This document shows, piece after piece, positions 53,401 to 60,542 of a DNA stretch of 64,000 nucleotides. The notes under the pieces were generated by a model. The model saw only the letters and a program-made list of their open reading frames with translations, was not told where the DNA came from and ran no database searches. Origin of the DNA: Paenibacillus planticolens (GTDB taxonomy: Bacteria > Bacillota > Bacilli > Paenibacillales > NBRC-103111); contig NZ_WHNZ01000007.1 in assembly GCF_013141725.1 (NCBI RefSeq), forward strand, positions 310,001 to 374,000. Direction: 5' to 3'. Each line of letters starts with the position of its first letter. Position 1 is the first letter of the stretch. Made by a program: the position numbers and the translations under genes.

Positions 53401-54184
53401 GCCAGTCCGTTAGCGAGGGGTTTTGAAGCGATCGGGGGCCCATGTTATTGAAATGTGCAAGCATTTCAGGCGAATTAACAGATAAGCGGGCAACGATCGC
53501 ATTCATCGAAAATCTGGCCTGGCTTAAAACATCGAACCGTTGTTCAACGCCGTACGGATACACCAAAATAGCGGTTTTCGCAAGTAAACCGGGATCGGTG
53601 CGGCGCAATTCAATCGCTTCTGACAACAATTTCTTCACTTCAGGCTGCAATCGTCTTAAATCGAAGGATACATAGCCGACATGGTCCGTCGTAAGTACGC
53701 CGAGCGGCTCCGCCCAAATCATGCCCCTATCTTCGGGTTGTTCCACTAGCATGAGGCCAATTCGAAGCGCGTTGTCTTTCAAAGACGCAGCTATCAAGGA
53801 TTTCAATTCCGATTGCGGTATATCGTCAAATCGGGCTGCATTCACGGAGTTCAGAACATCTTTAAAGACACCTATCAAGAAATCTCGGATGAAGCTGCCA
53901 TCTTGCATTTTCACAGAATTGAGACTGACAGCAGCGATCACATCGACAAGAGCCTGCTCTGTAACTTGAACGATGAAGTTGCGACTCGCTGTCGATATTT
54001 GCGAATCCACCTGCAATAGCGAGTAGATCATCGGCTCCCTGAATTTCGTATTCGGCGGGAGAGCCGGCTTCACACGCGGGATCGCAATTTCTGCATAAAT
54101 CGGCAAATTCGATGTAGGAAGCCCCGTGTCGGGATGCGTTATGAATAGGCTTAGATGACTAGGGAAAGAAGAAAACGTTACCAT
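50411..54184 (-). CDS. Very large protein of no recognised family, 1257 residues
   Basis: There is no signal peptide and no membrane helix, so it is probably cytoplasmic, unlike its secreted neighbours. Residues 1-210 are beta-rich at the start (FITHPDTGLPTSNLPIYAEI) and close with LTTDHVGYVSFDLRRL. At about 330-370, YSLGHSLGELLYSLPLAPAE leads to VKLAVIDWSWDSLTKRDENT. A Gly/Ser-rich stretch lies at about 405-445. A charged helical stretch (AQRELNSTVVIQARQEEKES) leads to FTNYNHSHTLTILYYEVLRH at about 475-510. After a 500-residue mixed middle come a Pro/Thr linker (about 950-980) and an Ala/Glu/Lys/Gln coiled coil (about 1030-1090), then a beta-rich end. Its stop is about 18 bases from the converging kinase stop. 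I do not recognise the function. Confidence 0.85.
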   Translation of the reverse strand: MVTFSSFPSHLSLFITHPDTGLPTSNLPIYAEIAIPRVKPALPPNTKFREPMIYSLLQVDSQISTASRNFIVQVTEQALVDVIAAVSLNSVKMQDGSFIRDFLIGVFKDVLNSVNAARFDDIPQSELKSLIAASLKDNALRIGLMLVEQPEDRGMIWAEPLGVLTTDHVGYVSFDLRRLQPEVKKLLSEAIELRRTDPGLLAKTAILVYPYGVEQRFDVLSQARFSMNAIVARLSVNSPEMLAHFNNMGPRSLQNPSLTDWQLSPTSFAASPKTLVGEDGCDSLVPSNMALQQFVLRQVVRLTDAPEGFDVPVNCKPAYIDEYKVSWYSLGHSLGELLYSLPLAPAETVKLAVIDWSWDSLTKRDENTTLNEQLLHQTHRDRTITETMKAGLKELQHGSLFMGGAAHSSGGTGSFDMGILDVGAAVGDTWSMGGSTATSDGSRDLAAENIQRLSDSFSQASSAQRELNSTVVIQARQEEKESIQTRTFTNYNHSHTLTILYYEVLRHFRVTVEWVRRRPALLIKLPKQIDKFDDNTLIAYRNQLEPALLDPKLKTAFDALEKREAIREYQKVNNITPAPEKAAGWEGDLTFGLFEFGVKTAEGLRDKTDELVMVNLITWDGANVGRPLLHLWEKGAVTDNVDTGERLNDTAMGWFIAKPDVPVAWSNLVGFEFVLHDTDEWRLDRLHVNGFFAGGVVPLIENADVDYYFSTNGSSNTMTYIKRPGPRPSSIPPVLSPEASLTVEETYAIKKLKDHFDSNHAYYNRLLLLGNDSNSIALQMEKEAFADIVDPTPLEVFGSYVAYPLAKKPKIQDWLVVDLAVALNSNDPNQIQWATNQLAQFNEHERELIMERIALASVRSERLITLPTRGVFAEGKLGHCNVSEEIDNTRFWKWEEHPIPFAAPDINPITAVQPQPQVITPTPTAFPQSLVNIVNPTSAPDPTGLAAALNLLGTPNIFRDMSGQQQVADLLKKLSDNTIDIAEAANKAREIQKNYQSNLDKQQKDYDLGIYKTAAEVEGKAIEAEAQKAAQAHAAKAEAEAKQATVEAAKQQAEAAKSLPPSKREPVYQAAAQSLAGNPVKDKLIIFKTQGYNGQVIPGEFILHVRDVLQQKFVIASAKVNSYHSQKITFSDAEPVLDAEIVRAATTPIVILDETFYLPAIDILTPESYSVGKSHKVINLTLKQASRDVAFKAKSTNAAVDELMNKWGVELGVSKVVAAKMVADYEQKHQITHGTEEEKSYTFNVPTQNYELKFSSK

Positions 54185-54323
54185 TAAAATTTGCTCCTTT
54201 TCAAAGTTTCAAATTAACCCCAAAATGAAGAGTCAAATCCATCATAATCGTTTTACCTTAAAAATTGTGTCAGGTTATATCAGCAAAAATGAAGAGATCC
54301 TCTGTCATTTTGTCGAATAAAAA

Positions 54324-54359
54324 GAAGCCTTGTCGGGCATGTTATCCCTTCAAGGCCTC
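54324..54359 (-). terminator. Terminator of the permuted GH3 gene
   Basis: GAAGCCTTG pairs with CAAGGCCTC (one G-T pair). On the minus strand TTTTTATTC follows. It begins about 18 bases past the stop. Confidence 0.7.
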
Positions 54360-54376
54360 TCATCTTCCTTCAGCTT

Positions 54377-57300
54377 TTATTCCAAAATCGCACGAGCTAC
54401 GATAGCAAGATCTGTAATGTCGACTATGCCGTCATGATTGACATCCGCTGACTTGTACAGATTCCAATCTGCATCTGCCGACGTTTTACCGTAAGCAGCC
54501 GCAACGATAGCCAAGTCGCCAATGCTGATTTTGCCGTCTCCATTCGTATCGCTCGGTGAGCCTACAATTACTGAAGCTGTAAACGTTTGAATCGCAGTAT
54601 TAAGATCCGTTACCGCTTTTTCCACCTCAGCCTGGGTTGCTGCCACATTGCTCAGCACAACATTCGCCGAAGTAATCGCAGCTTGCAGAGCAGCCTTCGC
54701 TGCTGTCGGATATTGGCCAGGTAGAGTTCCCTCCACAGCCGCATCGTACTTGCTTTGTGCATTTGCAATCAAGGCACTCAGTGCTGTTCTGTCAACTACG
54801 TTAATTTGCAGGTTAAGAGTAGCACCAGCGATTTTCGTTTCCTTGCCTTGACCATCAGCCACTACAAGCTTCGACACCTCAATGGAAGCGACCCCTGCCG
54901 CTGCTTCTGGCCGTACTTTGAACGTCAGTTTCATCAAATCTTTATTCGGCGCCGATTGGTAATCGCCCAAATGTACGCCAAGCAAGCGAATTTGACCCGG
55001 TTTGGAAACGGAATCGACGACGATAAACATGTCACCGTTTAATGATACCGGAGTTGGCACAAACTCCAGTTTATAGGTATCATACGTTACGGTCACGTCT
55101 TGAGCGGTAACTTCACCAATGATATGCTCAAGCCCGTAAGTAAAGTCCACTGTCATGCCAGTCGTAGCACTGCTCGGGCCGCTTAACTTCGCGGTTGCCG
55201 GCTGCGGCAATACGCTAACGGAAATAGACGCTTTCAAATTATTCGGATTGGTAACACCTTCTACCGCTGCCAGAGTTCCACTCAGCGTGTATACGCCAGC
55301 TGCATTACCGTTGTAATCGCCTTTGTTCCATTGAACAGGAATAGCTTTAGTTTCATTATTACTCAAGTTGACTGTTGCTGTTGCCGGTAAGCCCAACTGC
55401 TCAAAGCCCGTTCCATAAGCAACGCTCAAAGGCTGCGGCTGAACAACAGATACAATCGTAGAACTAGGAGCAGGCACTTCATAAATAAACTCAACATACT
55501 GGAAGTTTGCATTCAAACCATCGAATTTCATATACACATTTTGTGAACCCACTGCTTTTGTTTTGTTAACGAAATTGGTTGCAGCACCGACGTAGGTATC
55601 CAAATAAGGATTATTCCCTGTTTGCTTGGTACTGGCGATGCCATAATTCCCCCATGCAGCGGTAGACTTTTGATTAAAATTAATGCTCGCAAATTCATTA
55701 TTGAGCACGAATGATCCGCCACTGTATACATCGCCATAGGCTCTTCCTTGCGTCGTTGCGCGTTTGGCCGGAGTTCCCGTATTATCAGCTTCGGTATAGA
55801 ATCTGAAATATGGCGTTGAGGCGCCTTCACGAGAATATTGAATTCTAATTTCAGCAAGATTCGTTAAATCAATTTTGCCGAAATAGACGATGTCATTGGA
55901 ATTCACGTAACTCATGGCATCCGTGCCGCTTTCAAATCTGAATCCGGTGTTCGATGTGAAAATCCATGGCGCGTTGTAAGGATAGATCCGGATACCGTTT
56001 GTTATTTTTTCAGTAGCTTTTGGAACCACATCTTTCGGCATAACCGAAGACTTCAGATCGGCTACAGCAGCCTGCAGCTCAGCGATTGCATCGGCTACTA
56101 CCGAGTCGTTGATCGGCTCAGTCATAACACGCTTGACGTTGTCTAAGATCGTGTTGAAACGCGCCTTTTTGTAAGCGGTATACACGTTCATATCCAAATT
56201 CTCAGCAGCTCGAATCGCATCTGCTAATTTTGAAGTGTCCACACCATCCTGCTTGAGCTGGAATTTTAACCAGTTCAAATCGATACCGGCACTTTCAAAC
56301 ACAATCCTTAAGGTATGATCCCCTTTGGAAAGCGCGACATCCGGGATGTTAAACGTAGCCCATTCTCCTTTAGTCGTCGTGATGTCAAATGTCCCCAGAA
56401 GCTTGGCGCCATCATAGAGACCAAATGACATTTGGGCCACCTCGGACTGGCTGGATCGAATGCGGGATGTGATCTTATAATTGCCTGCTGTCGCAACATT
56501 CACATTATATGAGATCGCTTCTCCCTTAGCAGTATTTGTATAGCACAACCCTCCGTCTACATCATTACAGGAAACCGGCGTGATCACCCGGGTAATCGAA
56601 GCAGATTCTGTTTCTGCAACCTTCAACTTGGTATTAAGCCCAATAGTCGTCACGCCTGCAGATACATTGTCCGTATTGAAACGAACATAATCATAATCCG
56701 CATAAAATGGATCGGTAAGCGTTTGACTTCCATTCGATGCTAATAACCCGAATTTCGGATTGGCATAGTCCGCCGTTGTACTTCCTAAGGAAATATAATT
56801 GACGCCGTCCGCGCTGACATAGCCTGAATAGACGTTGCCTAATTTTTTCAATCGTAAATATAGTTCTTTCTTGTCGCCAAATACATTGGTAATCTGACTG
56901 GCCGAAAGCGATCCGATGCTCACTGGCGTTGCACCGCCGGATTCCTTGACCATGCCGATTATTTTACCTGAGCTGTATTCATACTTCACCCAAATATAAT
57001 TATTATTGTCCTGTGAAGCGGTGATGCCGAATCCGTTATAGTTCTGATTAGGAGCTTTATTAATGTTAACTTTTACTGTCGCATCCCAGTTTCCAAACGC
57101 TTCCTGTTGGAAATAGTTTTTCAGGTCCGCATGATCGGTCCAGAAATCGCCTCTTTCCCCTATGATTCTTAAGAAGCCAGGGTTAGCGGTTAACGACCAG
57201 TTGTTCTTGTTTTCACTGTTGGTCGCCGTTTCTTTATTAATCGTCCATGCGCTGTTTAAAGTCGTGCTAGTAAACTCATCGCTCTGCGGCAGTTTACCGA

Positions 57301-60300
57301 ATTGAATGACATAGGTATTAGCCTGATCAGAGCTTATCGCTTTGATAGATACTCTTCGGTTCGCTGTATCCACCGTAGCAGTCGCTGTTACGCCTTCATT
57401 TTTCTCAAAAGTAACTTCAGGCAGGCTTGCTACACTGTTGAGACCCACATCATAGCTGAATCTGGTTTCTCTGAAGCCATCAATCGGTTTACCGTCAATC
57501 GAAATACTTTTCAAATAAGCATAGGTTGGATTATCAAAAATGGGCTCCAATCCTTCTTGAGAGCTAAAGATAACCTTGTAAATTCTTTGCTCTCCGCCAG
57601 CGCTTGCCGTAATGACCGCCGCCGGTCTGCCAGTACTCGCCTGAACAACATCTACAACTGCACCATCTGCAGCAGTTGCTTTAACTTCAGGATATTGTGA
57701 CAATACCGAGTCACCGAACGCTTTATAATCCAATTTTAACGAATTGAAGTTTTTAATGTTCTTACCGCCTACCGTAATACTGCTGAGTCGCGGATCGCCA
57801 ATCTTGGCAGTGTTAACTCTAAACCAGTCTTTACCCGGCGTATAGTCAACCTTGTATTCGATATTCGCTGTTCTTGCGAAAGCAGGAGATTGCATCAAGA
57901 AACGGCTGATATTTTTTGCAGAACGCTGCAATTCTCCCAAGGTAAGGCTGCCATTTGTAAGAGATGCGACGGTATTGAAAGTGCTATTATTCCGGTTTTT
58001 CTGAGTTTCAGCATAGCCATCGGGGATAACCATGTAAATATCGTTCTGAGCTCGAACCATCGCTTTGCCGTTAAGTTCATCATAACGATTCGTAGTAGCA
58101 TAAAAGCCTTGATCTTCACTCAGCTTTGCCCACCAGTCTGTCATCACAATGCCGTCAAAGCCCCACTCACCCCGAAGGATTGTTGTGTTCAAATCGTAGT
58201 TGCTTGAGGCCCATGTTCCGTTTACCGGACCGTAGGACGTCATGATGGAACGTGCCTTGCCGCTTTTCACAGCCATTTCATAACCTTTTAAATAAATTTC
58301 ACGAAGTGCTCTTTCCGAGACAAGACCATTGGCAAGATGACGTGCTGATTCTTGATTGTTTGCTGTAAAATGTTTCAAAGTAGGAGCCGTGCCGTTCTGT
58401 TGAAGGCCTCTCGTTTGTCCGATCGCCATCATCCCTGTTAGCAAAGGATCCTCGGAGAAATATTCGAAGTTTCTTCCGTTTAAAGGGTTTCTGTGGATAT
58501 TGATACCAGGACCCAGTAATGTATCGATATTGTTAAGGCGCATTTCCTTGCCTAGGTTGAAAAATAACCGCTCAACTAACTCGATATTCCAGCTGCACGC
58601 AAGCATCGTACCGTTTGGAAGGCTCGTTGCTTTTTGTGTATCGGTTTCCATGCGGATACCGGATGGGCCGTCTGCCGCACTGTCGATCGGAAGGCCGAAT
58701 TTCAATAAATTATTCGTAACGCCGCCGAACGCCGCTGCGGTTCCTGCGGTTACTTTAGGGCTGGACATCCCTTCCCCTAGAATAATCGATGCTAGATCAT
58801 TATTGCTAAACTGGGCGATAAACTCATCCATCGTCACTTTTTTATCATATACGTCGACTAATTTATAACCTTTATTGGCTGTTTGCGGGATAGCTGCAGG
58901 AAGATTATCCTGAATTCGTTTTGCCAGATTGATCGTTCTTGTAGGAACGGCTTCGTTCACGCTGTTGAAAGTGCCGTCACCCTTCTGAGTGCCAGGTTTG
59001 ATGCGATTAAACGCTTTCGTAGGCGCTAGTGCTTCCTGGAGCTTCTTAACAACTTTTAACTCAGCAACTTGATAGGCACCTGCTTTTACAGAATCCCTTA
59101 CGCTATTTCCTACATAAATGTTATAATCGCCTGCCTCAAGAACATAAGAGGAAACGTTGCCCGTAATTCCGCTATCATCATACGAAGCCATATCTTTGAT
59201 ATCAAAGGAAATCGCCATTTGCTGGGACTGCCCAGGCTGTATGATGCCGGTTTTTGCAAAAGCTCCTAATTGTTTAGCCGGTTTGCCAAGCTTTCCTTGT
59301 GGCGCTCCGTAATAAACTTGAACAACTTCCTTGCCAGCTACCTTACCGGTGTTGTTTACAGTTACATTTACGGTAATTTCTTGGTCGCTGCTCTTGATGG
59401 AATCCGTAGTTATCTTAAAGTCGGTATACGATAGCCCAAACCCAAACGGATAGAGCACCTTATCCGGAGCAAAAGTTTCAAAATAACGATAACCTACATA
59501 AATATCCTCAGCATAGGCATTCTCGGTTTGGCTGCCAAAATTAGCGGTGGAAGGATAGTCGGCAAGCGTCTTTGCAATCGTATCGCTCAGTTTACCGCTT
59601 GGCGTTACGTCACCTGTCAGTACATCGGCAACAGCGCTTCCGCCTTCCATACCGCCTTGCCATGCATAGACGATGGAGGCTTTCGGGTAATTTTTCGCCC
59701 ATGACATATCAATCACGTTCGCAACATTGAGAACGATAGCTAATCGATCAAATTTAGCATAGACCTGATCAAGCATAGCAACTTCAAGATCTGTCAGCCG
59801 GTAAGCGCCTTTCTCGTCCTTGTTATCCTTGTCTTCCCCGGCTGTGCGTCCGATAATCGCAATCGCCGTATCGGATTTCGCTTTTGCCGCATTAAGGATA
59901 TCGGCAGTCAACGGCATTTCTGCTTGCGACCACGGCTCAGCCGCCCATCCGCCGCCGCCATCGTCAAATGGATGTGTTTTCACCCAATCCGTATATACTT
60001 TGGCTAAATCTTCGTTGACATGTACACTAGGATTATTGCGCAAGCCCTCTAGAATCCCGTTGACATAATCTACTCGGACAGCACCGCCGGAACCAGTTCC
60101 GGATTTATAATAATGTGTTTGAATACGCCCGAACACTGAAATGTTTTCACTCTTTTTGATTGGCAATACTTTTTCAATCTCATTAACCTGAGAGCCCGCT
60201 ACTTTATAATCGGGATTCTGCAGCAAAACGATTCCTTCGGCAGCTACTTGTCTAGCCACATCGGGCAAGCCCGGAAGCGCCTGCGCCGAAACAGGCGTGT

Positions 60301-60403
60301 AGCTCTGAGGTGCGATGATGGATGCCACCATCACAAAACTAAATAACAATTTAAACCAACGAGCGGCTAACATTTTCTCTTGCTTCTTCATTAACACATT
60401 CAT
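54377..60403 (-). CDS. Permuted multidomain GH3 enzyme, 2008 residues, with cohesin-FIVAR-dockerin tail
   Basis: A signal segment (about 15-40) is followed by the GH3 C-terminal alpha/beta sandwich first (DTAIAIIGRTAGEDKDNKDE, VYAWQGGMEGGSAVADVLTG), then an Fn3-like domain, then the TIM barrel (about 500-830: NGRNFEYFSEDPLLTGMMAI, TLKHFTANNQE, GFDGIVMTDWWAKLSEDQGF with the Asp nucleophile). Beta-sandwich cadherin-like segments follow to about 1045. A concanavalin-like DUF1349/GH43-C2-type domain spans about 1050-1240, and a CBM6-like domain about 1260-1385. Then come a helical piece, a second CBM-like domain (about 1455-1630), a Big_4 Ig domain (1640-1735), and the cassette from about 1738. 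It is likely a beta-glycosidase. AAAGGA abuts ATG 60403; a GTG at codon 3 and ATG at codon 5 are alternatives. Confidence 0.9.
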   Translation of the reverse strand: MNVLMKKQEKMLAARWFKLLFSFVMVASIIAPQSYTPVSAQALPGLPDVARQVAAEGIVLLQNPDYKVAGSQVNEIEKVLPIKKSENISVFGRIQTHYYKSGTGSGGAVRVDYVNGILEGLRNNPSVHVNEDLAKVYTDWVKTHPFDDGGGGWAAEPWSQAEMPLTADILNAAKAKSDTAIAIIGRTAGEDKDNKDEKGAYRLTDLEVAMLDQVYAKFDRLAIVLNVANVIDMSWAKNYPKASIVYAWQGGMEGGSAVADVLTGDVTPSGKLSDTIAKTLADYPSTANFGSQTENAYAEDIYVGYRYFETFAPDKVLYPFGFGLSYTDFKITTDSIKSSDQEITVNVTVNNTGKVAGKEVVQVYYGAPQGKLGKPAKQLGAFAKTGIIQPGQSQQMAISFDIKDMASYDDSGITGNVSSYVLEAGDYNIYVGNSVRDSVKAGAYQVAELKVVKKLQEALAPTKAFNRIKPGTQKGDGTFNSVNEAVPTRTINLAKRIQDNLPAAIPQTANKGYKLVDVYDKKVTMDEFIAQFSNNDLASIILGEGMSSPKVTAGTAAAFGGVTNNLLKFGLPIDSAADGPSGIRMETDTQKATSLPNGTMLACSWNIELVERLFFNLGKEMRLNNIDTLLGPGINIHRNPLNGRNFEYFSEDPLLTGMMAIGQTRGLQQNGTAPTLKHFTANNQESARHLANGLVSERALREIYLKGYEMAVKSGKARSIMTSYGPVNGTWASSNYDLNTTILRGEWGFDGIVMTDWWAKLSEDQGFYATTNRYDELNGKAMVRAQNDIYMVIPDGYAETQKNRNNSTFNTVASLTNGSLTLGELQRSAKNISRFLMQSPAFARTANIEYKVDYTPGKDWFRVNTAKIGDPRLSSITVGGKNIKNFNSLKLDYKAFGDSVLSQYPEVKATAADGAVVDVVQASTGRPAAVITASAGGEQRIYKVIFSSQEGLEPIFDNPTYAYLKSISIDGKPIDGFRETRFSYDVGLNSVASLPEVTFEKNEGVTATATVDTANRRVSIKAISSDQANTYVIQFGKLPQSDEFTSTTLNSAWTINKETATNSENKNNWSLTANPGFLRIIGERGDFWTDHADLKNYFQQEAFGNWDATVKVNINKAPNQNYNGFGITASQDNNNYIWVKYEYSSGKIIGMVKESGGATPVSIGSLSASQITNVFGDKKELYLRLKKLGNVYSGYVSADGVNYISLGSTTADYANPKFGLLASNGSQTLTDPFYADYDYVRFNTDNVSAGVTTIGLNTKLKVAETESASITRVITPVSCNDVDGGLCYTNTAKGEAISYNVNVATAGNYKITSRIRSSQSEVAQMSFGLYDGAKLLGTFDITTTKGEWATFNIPDVALSKGDHTLRIVFESAGIDLNWLKFQLKQDGVDTSKLADAIRAAENLDMNVYTAYKKARFNTILDNVKRVMTEPINDSVVADAIAELQAAVADLKSSVMPKDVVPKATEKITNGIRIYPYNAPWIFTSNTGFRFESGTDAMSYVNSNDIVYFGKIDLTNLAEIRIQYSREGASTPYFRFYTEADNTGTPAKRATTQGRAYGDVYSGGSFVLNNEFASINFNQKSTAAWGNYGIASTKQTGNNPYLDTYVGAATNFVNKTKAVGSQNVYMKFDGLNANFQYVEFIYEVPAPSSTIVSVVQPQPLSVAYGTGFEQLGLPATATVNLSNNETKAIPVQWNKGDYNGNAAGVYTLSGTLAAVEGVTNPNNLKASISVSVLPQPATAKLSGPSSATTGMTVDFTYGLEHIIGEVTAQDVTVTYDTYKLEFVPTPVSLNGDMFIVVDSVSKPGQIRLLGVHLGDYQSAPNKDLMKLTFKVRPEAAAGVASIEVSKLVVADGQGKETKIAGATLNLQINVVDRTALSALIANAQSKYDAAVEGTLPGQYPTAAKAALQAAITSANVVLSNVAATQAEVEKAVTDLNTAIQTFTASVIVGSPSDTNGDGKISIGDLAIVAAAYGKTSADADWNLYKSADVNHDGIVDITDLAIVARAILE

Positions 60404-60486
60404 TCCTTTCCTCTCGCTTGTTCATAAAAAGCGTTGCCAACTCGGCGATATCCATCATGTCAACCGGATACGACAAGTTTAGATGC

Positions 60487-60534
60487 TGGTGGTAGCTAGA
60501 GCAGCCTGCACGAGGGCAGACTGCTCTCCCACCA
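60487..60534 (-). terminator. Long hairpin after the second GH3 gene
   Basis: TGGTGG, AGAGCAG and CTGC on the left pair with GCAG, CTGCTCT and CCACCA on the right. It starts 9 bases past the stop. The T run is poor. It separates the two GH3 genes, which are 140 bases apart. Confidence 0.6.
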
Positions 60535-60542
60535 TAGAACGT

